Source of the DNA: Pseudomonadota bacterium
GTDB lineage: Bacteria > Pseudomonadota > Alphaproteobacteria > Rhodobacterales > Rhodobacteraceae
DNA length: 64,000 nucleotides
NCBI GenBank assembly: GCA_018240425.1
Contig: JAFEFU010000059.1
Span: 41,379-105,378, forward strand
Direction of reading: 5' to 3'
A program made the position numbers and the translations under genes. Each line of letters starts with the position of its first letter. Within the stretch, counting starts at the first letter, position 1. Shown here in pieces: positions 24,371 through 32,760 of the stretch. The notes beneath the pieces were generated by a model. It did no database searches. It saw only the letters and a program-made list of their open reading frames with translations, and was not told the origin of the DNA.

Positions 24371-25219
24371 TCACGCACCGGGCCGCGTCTTGCGAAAGAT
24401 CATCTCGACCGGGGCGATGTGGCCCTGCTCGATCGCCGTGGTCAGGTTGGCGATCTTGGCCGCGGCGTCGGCGCCCATCACCAGGTTGAGGCCGGGCGGC
24501 GGCGGCAGGCCCGAGGCCTTGCGGTCGGCCAGCCGCGCGCGCCGGTCGGCGAAGAAGTCCAGCGCCTCCTCGCGGCGCTGGCACTCGTGCACGGTCTCGA
24601 AGCCCGCCTTCGCGGCGCAGTCGGCATATTCGCCCGGCCGGGCAAGGAACGAGGTCGCCGCGTCCGCCGCCCAGGGCACCGGAAAGTCGGGCGCGCCCGA
24701 GCCGGTCTGCATCACGTCATAGATGGCCAGCCGCCCGCCGGCGCGCAGGACGCGCGCGGCCTCGCGCATCAGCCCCTCCTTGTCGGCGATATTCATGCCG
24801 ACATGCAGCAACGTCGCAAGGTCGAAGCTGCCATCGTCGAAGGGCAGGTCGAGCGCGCTGGCGCAGACAAAGCTCAGACGTTCCCCCTGCCCGGTCCGGC
24901 GCGACAATTCCTCGGCCACGCTGACGAAGGTCTCGGTCAGGTCGATCCCGGTGACCCGCGCCCCGGTCTCGGCGGCGATCAGCCGCGCCGGCCCGCCGAT
25001 CCCGCAGCCGATGTCGAGGATGTGACTTTCGGCCATGACCGGCAGCCCGCCGATCAGCCGCAGGGTGGCGGCGGCGCCGCCGATGTGGAACTCGTCGATC
25101 TGGCCGAGCGCCTCGCGGTCGATGGGCTGGCCGGGCCCGGCCCCCACCGCCTCGGCGATCCGCTCCAGAAGGCCCTCGGCGCCATAGTGACGCGCCACTT
25201 CGGACTCAATGTCACCCAT
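24371..25219 (-). CDS. class I SAM-dependent methyltransferase
   Basis: A 282-residue methyltransferase with the SAM-binding motif I LDIGCGIGGPARL (about residues 68-80), motif II GIDLTETFV and the post-motif LHVGMNIAD. It resembles small-molecule methyltransferases of the sarcosine/phosphoethanolamine/ubiquinone type. It sits between preT and preA with 88- and 33-base gaps on the same strand, so it is probably co-transcribed with pyrimidine catabolism. No methyl transfer is part of the known pathway, and the substrate is unknown. Confidence 0.85.
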   Translation of the reverse strand: MGDIESEVARHYGAEGLLERIAEAVGAGPGQPIDREALGQIDEFHIGGAAATLRLIGGLPVMAESHILDIGCGIGGPARLIAAETGARVTGIDLTETFVSVAEELSRRTGQGERLSFVCASALDLPFDDGSFDLATLLHVGMNIADKEGLMREAARVLRAGGRLAIYDVMQTGSGAPDFPVPWAADAATSFLARPGEYADCAAKAGFETVHECQRREEALDFFADRRARLADRKASGLPPPPGLNLVMGADAAAKIANLTTAIEQGHIAPVEMIFRKTRPGA

Positions 25220-25308
25220 CGCTTCCTCCGTCGCCGCGGGGCCGCCGGGGCCCTCTGCGCATCATAGCCGATTTCGCCACCGCCGTCGCCCGGCCAGGGG
25301 CCAGCCGC

Positions 25309-26643
25309 TCAGCCCGCGAGGCTCGCATGGATGTCCTCGGCGGCATCGCGGCCCTCGGCCACCGCCGTCACCGTCAGATCCTCGCCGCCCTGGGCGCAGT
25401 CGCCCGCCGCCCAGACCCCGGCCACCGATGTCCGCCCCGCCCCGGTGACGGCGATCTTGGCCCCCTCGATCCTCAGCCCCTCGGGCGTGCCCGAAAGCGT
25501 CTGGCCGATGGCCTTCATCACCTGGTCGGCCTTCAACCGGAAGGTCTGGGCCGAGAGTTTCAGCCCGCCCGGACCCTCCTCGGTGTAGGCCAGTTCGACC
25601 TCCTGCGCCGCGCCCTCGCCCGTCACCCGGACAGGGGCGACATTGTGCAGGATGCGCACCCCCTTCGAGGCCGCCAGTTCCTGCTCGTAGGGCGAGGCGC
25701 TCATCTTCTCGCGGCCGCGCCGGTAGGCGATGGTGACGTTCTCGGCACCGAGAAGCTTCGACTGCACCGCGGCGTCCACCGCCGTCATGCCGCCGCCGAT
25801 CACCACCACGTCGCGGCCGACCTTCAGCCGGGCGCGGTCCGGCTGTTGCCGAAGTTCAGCTATGAAATCAACGGCATTGACGACGTTCTTCAACGCCTCG
25901 CCTTCGGCGCGCAGCGCGTTCACCCCGGCAAGGCCCACCGCAAGCAGAACCGCGTCGAACTCCTTGCGCAGCGCGTCGAGCGTCAGCCCCTTGCCGATCG
26001 CCTTGCCGGTCTCGACGCGGATACCGCCGATCTTCATCAGCCAGGCCACCTCGTCGGCGGCGAAGCTGCCCGGCGCCTTGTAGCTGGCGATGCCGAACTC
26101 GTTCAGCCCCCCGGCCTTGGCGCGCGCGTCATAGACGGTGACCGCGTGCCCCTTCATCGCCAGCCGGTGCGCCGCCGCCAGCCCCGCCGGCCCGGCACCG
26201 ACCACCGCCACCGTCTTGCCGGATGCCTTGGCGCGGGTGAAGGGATGCACCCCCTTCTCCATCAGGCTGTCGGTCGCATAGCGTTGCAGCCGCCCGATCT
26301 CGACCGGCTTGCCCTCGGCGGCCTCGCGCACGCAGGCTTCCTCGCACAGGGTCTCGGTCGGGCAGACGCGGGCGCACATGCCGCCAAGGATGTTCTGCGA
26401 AAAGATCGTCTTCGCCGCCGCCTCGGGGGTGCCGGTGGCGATCTGGCGGATGAACAGCGGTATGTCGATCGTGGTCGGGCAGGCGGTCATGCAGGGCGCG
26501 TCATGGCAGAAATAGCAGCGGTCGGCGGCCACCCGGGCCTCGTGCGGCGCGAACCGCGGCGCGATGTCGGCGAAGTTCAGCGCATATTCGTCCGGCGCAA
26601 GCCGTCCCGACGCGACGCCGGGCGTCAGCGGGCTGTTGGTCAT
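25309..26643 (-). CDS. preT: NAD-dependent dihydropyrimidine dehydrogenase subunit PreT
   Basis: A 444-residue FAD/FeS oxidoreductase of the glutamate-synthase small-subunit type that passes electrons from NAD(P)H to PreA. N-terminal cysteine clusters (CYFCHDAPCMTAC and CARVCPTETLCEEAC) hold iron-sulfur centres. Dinucleotide folds begin at VAVVGAGPAGLAAAHRL (FAD) and VVVIGGGMTAVDAA (NAD). GGGGAGG precedes the chosen ATG. It is the first gene of the preT-methyltransferase-preA unit, and an 18-bp palindrome lies in its promoter region. Confidence 0.93.
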   Translation of the reverse strand: MTNSPLTPGVASGRLAPDEYALNFADIAPRFAPHEARVAADRCYFCHDAPCMTACPTTIDIPLFIRQIATGTPEAAAKTIFSQNILGGMCARVCPTETLCEEACVREAAEGKPVEIGRLQRYATDSLMEKGVHPFTRAKASGKTVAVVGAGPAGLAAAHRLAMKGHAVTVYDARAKAGGLNEFGIASYKAPGSFAADEVAWLMKIGGIRVETGKAIGKGLTLDALRKEFDAVLLAVGLAGVNALRAEGEALKNVVNAVDFIAELRQQPDRARLKVGRDVVVIGGGMTAVDAAVQSKLLGAENVTIAYRRGREKMSASPYEQELAASKGVRILHNVAPVRVTGEGAAQEVELAYTEEGPGGLKLSAQTFRLKADQVMKAIGQTLSGTPEGLRIEGAKIAVTGAGRTSVAGVWAAGDCAQGGEDLTVTAVAEGRDAAEDIHASLAG

Positions 26644-26692
26644 GGATGCCTCCCCTGGCTGTCTTTTCCGAAAGGCTGCCATGAGTCGCATT

Positions 26693-26710
26693 TTTTATCA
26701 ATTGGTAAAA
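26693..26710 (-). promoter_or_regulatory. RutR-like palindrome upstream of preT
   Basis: TTTTATCAATTGGTAAAA is an 18-bp near-perfect inverted repeat. Its central 16 bases match the RutR (uracil-responsive TetR regulator) consensus TTGACCA-N2-TGGTCAA at 11 of 14 defined positions. It lies 50 bases before the preT start. Confidence 0.55.
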
Positions 26711-26770
26711 TATGGCGGCGAAACGCCGGCGCTTTGCCCTGGCCGAATACTCCCGCCGGAGGCTCTGACC

Positions 26771-27895
26771 TCAGCGCCGCGCCAGCGCCTCGGACAGCAG
26801 GCGCTGCACGGTGCCGCCGTCCACGTCCGCGGCGACAAAGGCCGAACCGATCCCGCGCGCCAGGATGAAGCGCAGCCTGCCGTCCTCGACCTTCTTGTCC
26901 TGCGCCATCAGCGCCATCAGCGCCTCGGCGCCGGGCAGGTCGCCGGGGATGTCGGACAGGTCGCACTTCATCCCCATCGCCCGGAGGTGCGCCCTGACCC
27001 GGCTCGGCGCCTCCTGGCTGCACAGGCCCAGCTTCTGGCTCAGCTCGAACGCCAGCGCGCAGCCGATCGCCACCCCCTCGCCATGCAGGAGCCGCCCGGA
27101 ATAGCCGGTCGCCGCCTCGAGCGCGTGGCAGAAGGTATGGCCGAGGTTCAGAAGCGCGCGCTCGCCCTCCTCGGTCTCGTCACGCTCGACGATCCGCGCC
27201 TTCATCGCCACCGAATGGGCGACGGCCCTTTGCCGCAGGTCGCGGTCGCCGCGCGCCAGCGCCGGGCCGTCGGCCTCGAGCCAGGCAAAGAAGTCCGCGT
27301 CGCCCAGAAGCCCGTATTTCACCACCTCGCCATAGCCCGCAAGGAAGTCGCGGGCGGGCAGCGTGTCGAGGACGCCCACGTCGGCCAGGACCAGCGAGGG
27401 CTGGTGGAAGGCGCCGATCAGGTTCTTGCCCTGGGCCGAGTTGATGCCGGTCTTGCCGCCCACTGAACTGTCGACCTGCGCCAGAAGCGAGGTCGGGATC
27501 TGCACGAACCTGACGCCGCGCCGCAGGACCGCGGCAGCGAAGCCCGCTAGATCGCCGATCACGCCCCCGCCAAGCGCCAACACCACGTCGCGCCGCTCGA
27601 CCCGTTCGGCCAGCAGCCATTCGACGGCGCGGGTGAACTCGGGCCAGCCCTTGGTCGCCTCGCCGGCGGGCAGAGCCAGCGCCCGGACCTCGATCCCGGC
27701 AAGGCCCGCCCGCAGCGCCTCGAGATGCAGCCCCGCGACCGTCTCGTCGGTCAGGACGGCGACGCGCGGCCGGCGCAGAAGCGGCGCGATCTCGGCCCCT
27801 GCCCGCGCCAGAAGGCCGTCCCCGATCCGCACGTCATAGGCGCGCGCGCCCAGATCGACCCTGACCGTTTCGGTTCCGCCCGCCGCTGCCGTCAT
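26771..27895 (-). CDS. aroB: 3-dehydroquinate synthase
   Basis: A 374-residue enzyme that cyclises DAHP to 3-dehydroquinate, the second step of the shikimate pathway, with NAD+ and a divalent metal. Visible motifs are LALGGGVIGDLAGFAA, PTSLLAQVDSSVGGKTGIN and the metal-site histidines in NLGHTFCHALE and LLHGEGVAIG. Its ATG overlaps the aroK stop codon (ATGA), so translation is coupled. Length is normal. Confidence 0.96.
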   Translation of the reverse strand: MTAAAGGTETVRVDLGARAYDVRIGDGLLARAGAEIAPLLRRPRVAVLTDETVAGLHLEALRAGLAGIEVRALALPAGEATKGWPEFTRAVEWLLAERVERRDVVLALGGGVIGDLAGFAAAVLRRGVRFVQIPTSLLAQVDSSVGGKTGINSAQGKNLIGAFHQPSLVLADVGVLDTLPARDFLAGYGEVVKYGLLGDADFFAWLEADGPALARGDRDLRQRAVAHSVAMKARIVERDETEEGERALLNLGHTFCHALEAATGYSGRLLHGEGVAIGCALAFELSQKLGLCSQEAPSRVRAHLRAMGMKCDLSDIPGDLPGAEALMALMAQDKKVEDGRLRFILARGIGSAFVAADVDGGTVQRLLSEALARR

Positions 27896-28437
27896 CGCCC
27901 CACATCCCCATGCTCGGCCAAAGCCGCGATCACCTTGGCCGCCATCGCCTCGACCGACAGGCCGGCCTCTGCCTCGACCGTGAGATCGGCCAGCGCATAA
28001 AAGGGCATGCGCGCCGCAAGAAGCCCGGCCAGCGTGGCCTTGGGATCGGCGGTGCGCAGCAGCGGCCTCGTCGTCTTGTGGCGCACCCGCTGCCACAGGA
28101 GGTCGAGATCGGCCCTGAGCCAGACCGCGACTCCCCGTTCCCGGATGGCCTCGCGGTTGACCTCGGACAGGAAGGCCCCGCCACCGGTCGAGAGGACCGC
28201 CGGAGGGCCGGCGAGGAGCCGGTGCAGCACCTCGCTCTCGCGGGCGCGGAAGAAGGTCTCGCCGTCACGGGCGAAGATCTCGGCGATCGTCATCTGGGCG
28301 GCGCGCACCAGCTCCTCGTCCGAATCGAGAAAGGGAACCGACAGGGCGCGCGCCATCGCCGTGCCCACCGCGGTCTTGCCCGCCCCCATCATGCCGACCA
28401 GCACGACACTTCGTTTCAGCCTTGCCGCCTGCGCCAT
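27892..28437 (-). CDS. aroK: shikimate kinase
   Basis: A 181-residue P-loop kinase that phosphorylates shikimate. The Walker A motif is GMMGAGKTAVG (residues 15-25), the substrate-binding Asp lies in FLDSDEEL, with arginines in FFRARESEVLHRL, and the Walker B-like STGGGAFL is present. The start MAQAARLKR was chosen by family length; no strong ribosome binding site is visible. It is first in the aroK-aroB unit. Confidence 0.93.
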   Translation of the reverse strand: MAQAARLKRSVVLVGMMGAGKTAVGTAMARALSVPFLDSDEELVRAAQMTIAEIFARDGETFFRARESEVLHRLLAGPPAVLSTGGGAFLSEVNREAIRERGVAVWLRADLDLLWQRVRHKTTRPLLRTADPKATLAGLLAARMPFYALADLTVEAEAGLSVEAMAAKVIAALAEHGDVGR

Positions 28438-28670
28438 CCGCGCCCGATCCCCGCCCTCGTCCCGTTGCCGGCCCTGCCGCCCGCGCCGCGCGCGACCATC
28501 CGCCGCCCCGGCAAACTTTCCGCCTGAATGGCGTGAACTCGGTGGAAAAGCCATATATATTCGTCGCGCGGCGGCGCGAACGTCAGGCCCGCGCCGCCCG
28601 CAACCGCCGATACCGACCGCCGATACCGACCCCCGGCCTGACCCATAACAGACGAACTGGCAGGAAATTC

Positions 28671-28808
28671 ATGCTCCGCATCCTCAAGGCACTGGTCGTG
28701 CTTGCCCTTCTGGCCTTTCTCGGGCTTGTGGCCTTTGCCTATCTCGGCGATCTTTCGCCCATGCGCAGCGATGTGAGCCAGCCGGTCGAGTTGAATGTGG
28801 GCCAATAG
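28671..28808 (+). CDS. 45-residue membrane protein upstream of xerD
   Basis: A short ORF with an N-terminal transmembrane helix (about residues 5-25, LKALVVLALLAFLGLVAFAY) and a short soluble tail (GDLSPMRSDVSQPVELNVGQ). AGGAA precedes the ATG. Its 3' end overlaps the next gene by 14 bases, so the two are probably coupled. Function is unknown. Confidence 0.7.
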   Translation: MLRILKALVVLALLAFLGLVAFAYLGDLSPMRSDVSQPVELNVGQ

Positions 28809-30372
28809 ATTCCCGATCCTTTCCCTGGCGCTGATCGCGGCGGCCGGCGCCCATGCCGCGCGCGGCGCCGACCAGCCCCTGTCGGCGATCGAATGGCTGT
28901 CGCAGTCGGTGGCAACACCCGCGCCCTCGGGCCAGGCGCTGCCCGCGCTGCCGGCGGTCAGGCCGGCGCTGCGCCCCCAGGCCTGGCAGCCGGCGACGAT
29001 CAGCGTTGCGCCCATCGGCGCGGCCGGACCCGACGCCCTGGGCCTGGTGCCGCCCGAGCGCAGCGGCCTGCCGCGCGACCTCTGGGGCGACACGCCGTCC
29101 GATGATCTCGCCCGCCTTGTCGCCGCCGAACCGTCCGAGACCCTGCCCGCGCTCCAGTCGCTCCTCACCTCGCTTCTGGTGACCGAGCTTGACGCCCCCG
29201 CCGACGGCGACCGCAAGGGCGTCCTCTTCCTTGCCCGGGTGGACAAGCTTCTCGACCTCGGGGCGCTCGATCCGGCGATGGCGCTCCTTGAGGAGCTGAA
29301 CTCCTCGGCGCCCGAGCCCTTCCGGCGCCTGTTCGACATCTCGCTCCTTCTCGGGCAGGAGGACCGCGCCTGCGACATCATGGGCCGCAATCCGCAGATC
29401 GCGCCGACCTTCCCGGCGCGGATCTTCTGCCTGGCCCGCAAGGGCGACTGGCAGGCGGCGGCGATCTCGCTGCGGGCGGGGCGCGCGCTTGGCACGCTGG
29501 ACAAGCCCACCGCCGACCTTCTGGCCCGCTTCCTCGATCCCGATCTCTTCGAGGGCGATCCCCCCCTGCCGATGCCGGAACGGCCCTCGCCGCTGACCTT
29601 CCGCATGATGGAGGCGATCGACGAGCCGATCGCCACTGCCACCCTGCCGCCCGCCTTCGCCTTCGCGGACCTGCGCTCGAACAACGGCTGGAAGGCGCGG
29701 CTCGAGGCCGGCGAGCGGCTGGCGCGGACCGGGGCGATCTCGCCCAACCGCCTTCTCGGCCTCTACACCGAACAGCGCCAGGCCGCCTCGGGCGGGGTCT
29801 GGGACCGGGTGCAGGCGGTCCAGGCCTTCGAGGCGGCGCTGAAGTCCGGCGACAGGGCACGGCTGGCCAAGGCACTCGACGCGGTGTGGGCGCAGATGCG
29901 CCAGGAACGGCTCGAGGTGCCCTTCGCCCAACTGTTCGGCGAGCGCCTGGCGGCAGCGGGGCTGACCGGGGCGCCGGGGGCGCTCGCGTTCCGCGTCGGC
30001 CTCCTGTCCGACGAGTACGAGAAGGTCGCGCAGTCCCACGCGCCCGCCACCCCCGCCGCGCAGTTCCTCGCCGCCATCGCCCAGGGCGAATCCCCCGACG
30101 GGCAGGCGGCCGAAGGCGATGCCGATCCGCTGGCGCAGGCGGTGGCCGCGGCCTTCGCCCCCGGCGCCGCCCCCGACGAGCGGTTTGCCCCGCTCCTCCA
30201 GGCCCGCCGCTCGGGCGAGGCGGTGCTGAAGGCGATCGACATGCTGGCGGGCAGCGCCGCGGGCGACCTGCGCGACGTGACCGCGGGCCTCCAGCTTCTG
30301 CGGCAGGTGGGGCTCGAGGGGCCGGCGCGGCGGACGGCGCTCGAGCTTCTCATCCTCGACCGGCAGGGCTGA
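28795..30372 (+). CDS. exported alpha-helical protein of unknown function
   Basis: A 525-residue protein with a signal peptide (residues 1-24, cut near AHAARG). A proline/alanine-rich stretch follows (about 40-75), then a long alpha-helical region of repeated Leu/Ala patterns that resembles TPR-like solenoids. The middle contains cysteines in EDRACDIMG and RIFCLARKGDW. No family is recognised with confidence. It overlaps the small membrane protein gene upstream and is followed 2 bases later by xerD. It is probably periplasmic. Confidence 0.75.
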   Translation: MWANRFPILSLALIAAAGAHAARGADQPLSAIEWLSQSVATPAPSGQALPALPAVRPALRPQAWQPATISVAPIGAAGPDALGLVPPERSGLPRDLWGDTPSDDLARLVAAEPSETLPALQSLLTSLLVTELDAPADGDRKGVLFLARVDKLLDLGALDPAMALLEELNSSAPEPFRRLFDISLLLGQEDRACDIMGRNPQIAPTFPARIFCLARKGDWQAAAISLRAGRALGTLDKPTADLLARFLDPDLFEGDPPLPMPERPSPLTFRMMEAIDEPIATATLPPAFAFADLRSNNGWKARLEAGERLARTGAISPNRLLGLYTEQRQAASGGVWDRVQAVQAFEAALKSGDRARLAKALDAVWAQMRQERLEVPFAQLFGERLAAAGLTGAPGALAFRVGLLSDEYEKVAQSHAPATPAAQFLAAIAQGESPDGQAAEGDADPLAQAVAAAFAPGAAPDERFAPLLQARRSGEAVLKAIDMLAGSAAGDLRDVTAGLQLLRQVGLEGPARRTALELLILDRQG

Positions 30373-30374
30373 GG

Positions 30375-31352
30375 ATGGCCGCCGCGGCCGACCGCTGGAT
30401 TTCCGCCTTTCTCGAGGCCCAGGCCGCCGAGGCCAACGCCGCGCGCAACACGCTTCTCGCCTATGGCCGCGACCTGAAGGACTTTTCCGGCTGGCTCGAC
30501 CGGCAGGGCAGCAGGCTGGACAGCGTGGCGCAGGACGGGATCGAGGCCTATCTTGTCTTCTGCGACGCCCAGGGCCTGTCGCGCGCCACCCGCGCCCGCC
30601 GCCTGTCGGCGATCCGCCAGATCTACCGCTTCGCCTACGAGGAGGGCTGGCGCAGCGACAATCCCGCGCTGCGCATCAGGGGCCCGGGGCGCGGCCGCGG
30701 CCTGCCCGCGACGCTGGCCGAGGCCGAGGTCGAGCGGCTGTTGCAGGCCGCCGCCCGCCAGGGCCGGACCGAGGCCGACCGCCTGCGCAACCTCTGCCTT
30801 CTCGAGCTTCTCTATGCCACCGGGATGCGGGTCAGCGAACTCGTGGGCCTGCCGGTCGCGGCGGCGCGGGGCGATCCGGCAATGATCCTTGTCCGCGGCA
30901 AGGGCGACAAGGAACGGCTGGTGCCGCTCTCGCGCCCCGCCCGCACCGCGCTCGCCGCCTGGCTTGCCACCCGCGACCGGGCCGAGGAAGAGGTGCGCCT
31001 GTCGCGCCGCGCCCCGCCCTCGCGCTTTCTCTTTCCGGCGGGCGGAGCCGAGGGCCATCTCAGCCGCGTGGTCTTCCACCGCCTCCTCAAGGACATCGCC
31101 GCAGGCGCGGGCCTCTCGCCCGCCGCGGTCAGCCCGCACCGCCTGCGCCACGCCTTCGCCACCCACCTTCTTGCCGGGGGCGCCGACCTCAGGGTGATCC
31201 AGACGCTGCTCGGCCATGCCGACATCGGCACGACCGAAATCTATACCCATGTGCTCGAGGACCGGCTGAAGGATCTGGTGTTCGAGCACCACCCTCTGGC
31301 GCAGGACCCGCCCGCGCCCTCACGCCGGCCGCGCGGCAAGACCCGCGCCTGA
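30375..31352 (+). CDS. xerD: site-specific tyrosine recombinase XerD
   Basis: A 325-residue tyrosine recombinase that with XerC resolves chromosome dimers at dif. The N-terminal SAM-like core-binding domain (about 5-90; NTLLAYGRDLKDF) and the catalytic domain are complete. Catalytic residues visible are Arg in TGMRVSEL, Lys in GKGDKERL, His-x2-Arg in SPHRLRHAFATHLL, His in LLGHADIGTT and the Tyr nucleophile in EIYTHV. It is chromosomally placed and not linked to a mobile element, which supports XerD over a phage integrase. Confidence 0.92.
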   Translation: MAAAADRWISAFLEAQAAEANAARNTLLAYGRDLKDFSGWLDRQGSRLDSVAQDGIEAYLVFCDAQGLSRATRARRLSAIRQIYRFAYEEGWRSDNPALRIRGPGRGRGLPATLAEAEVERLLQAAARQGRTEADRLRNLCLLELLYATGMRVSELVGLPVAAARGDPAMILVRGKGDKERLVPLSRPARTALAAWLATRDRAEEEVRLSRRAPPSRFLFPAGGAEGHLSRVVFHRLLKDIAAGAGLSPAAVSPHRLRHAFATHLLAGGADLRVIQTLLGHADIGTTEIYTHVLEDRLKDLVFEHHPLAQDPPAPSRRPRGKTRA

Positions 31353-31423
31353 CCGGCGCGCGGTCCGCCCGGGATTTTCCCTTGCGCAAATGCTCCTGCC
31401 GGGGCCTGCCGCCGGCGGGCGCG

Positions 31424-32755
31424 TCACAGATAGTCCTGCCGCTGAAGCCCGTACTTGGCCATCTTCTCGTTCAGCGTCCGGCGCGGCAGGCACAGCTCGT
31501 CCATGACCGCCGCGATCGAGCCCTTGTGGCGGCGCATGGTGTTGTCGATCAGCATCTTCTCGAAGCTCTCGACATATTCCTTCAGGGGCTTGCCCTCGGT
31601 GGTCATCGTGGCGCTGGATTCCTCGTTGTCGGCCATGAGGAGCGAGGCGATCGAGCCCGAGCCGCGCCGGTTCTGCAGGACCGCGCGCTCGGCGACGTTG
31701 ATGAGCTGGCGGACATTGCCCGGCCAGGGCGCCTGCAGAAGCTGCGCGGCCTCCTGCGCCGTCACTTGCGGGGCGTCGCAGCCATATTCCTCGGCGAACT
31801 GCTCGGTCATGCGCGCGAACAGCGTCAGGATGTCCTCGCCGCGCGCCCTGAGGGGCGGCAGCAGGATCTTCAGCGCCGACAGCCGGTAGAAGAGATCGGG
31901 CCGCAGCGCCTGCTCGATGGTGCGGCCCGGCTCGTGGCCGTTGCAGATGCCGATGATCCGGGTCTCGGCCGGGGTGCCCTGCTCGTTGATGAAGGTCAGG
32001 AGCCGCGCCTGGAGGCCCTGGCTCAGAGCCTCGATGTCCTCGAGAACGAGGGTGCCGCCGCGCGCCTCCTCGACCAGGGGGATCTGGCCGCCTTCGGCCA
32101 TCGGGCCGAAGAGCATCGGCCCCAGCATGTCCTCGGCATAGGCGGCGCAGCTGACCACCACGAACTTCTTGCCGGCCCGCGGCCCCACCGCGTGGAGCGC
32201 GTGCGCGACCAGCGTCTTGCCGGTGCCGGTCTCGCCGTCGATCAGCACATGGGCGTCGGCCTGGCCGAGATCGAGGATGTCCTCGCGCAGCCGCTCCATC
32301 GCCGGCGAACCGCCGATCAGCTTCTTCATCAGGGTCGTGCCGTCCGCCAGCTCGCGGCGGAGCGCCCGGTTGTCCAGCGCCATCCGCCGCGACTGGCTGG
32401 CGCGCTTGGCCAGCTCGGTCATCCGGTCGGGGTTGAAGGGCTTTTCCAGAAAGTCGAAGGCGCCGATGCGCATGGCCTCGACCGCCATCGGCACGTCGCC
32501 GTGGCCGGTGATCATCACCACCGGCAGGCTGCTGTCCACGCTCATCAGCTTCTTGAGGAAGGCCATGCCGTCCATGCCCGGCATGCGGATGTCCGAGACG
32601 ACGACGCCGGGATAATCGACCCCGATCGACTTCAGCGCCTCTTCGGCCGATCCGAAGGTCTCGGTGTCGAAGCCGGAAAGCGCCAGCCACTGGCTGATCG
32701 ACTGCCGCATGTCCTGTTCGTCATCGACGATCGCCACTTTCATCGCACGCGCCAT
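31424..32755 (-). CDS. dctD: DctD-like response regulator lacking the GAFTGA motif
   Basis: A 443-residue NtrC-family response regulator. Receiver domain 5-120 (phosphoacceptor Asp in VVVSDIRMPGMDG) is followed by an AAA+ domain (Walker A GETGTGKT) and a C-terminal Fis-type helix-turn-helix (GSIAAVMDELCLPRRTLNEKM). The sigma-54 contact motif GAFTGA is absent: the segment reads LFGPMAEGGQIPLVEEARGG. Walker B is LVLEDIE rather than LFLDEI. It therefore probably does not activate sigma-54 promoters. The start at 32755 is favoured by GGAG 8 bases upstream. It follows dctB with 5 bases between the genes. No dctPQM transporter genes lie nearby. Confidence 0.85.
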   Translation of the reverse strand: MARAMKVAIVDDEQDMRQSISQWLALSGFDTETFGSAEEALKSIGVDYPGVVVSDIRMPGMDGMAFLKKLMSVDSSLPVVMITGHGDVPMAVEAMRIGAFDFLEKPFNPDRMTELAKRASQSRRMALDNRALRRELADGTTLMKKLIGGSPAMERLREDILDLGQADAHVLIDGETGTGKTLVAHALHAVGPRAGKKFVVVSCAAYAEDMLGPMLFGPMAEGGQIPLVEEARGGTLVLEDIEALSQGLQARLLTFINEQGTPAETRIIGICNGHEPGRTIEQALRPDLFYRLSALKILLPPLRARGEDILTLFARMTEQFAEEYGCDAPQVTAQEAAQLLQAPWPGNVRQLINVAERAVLQNRRGSGSIASLLMADNEESSATMTTEGKPLKEYVESFEKMLIDNTMRRHKGSIAAVMDELCLPRRTLNEKMAKYGLQRQDYL

Positions 32756-32760
32756 GTGGT

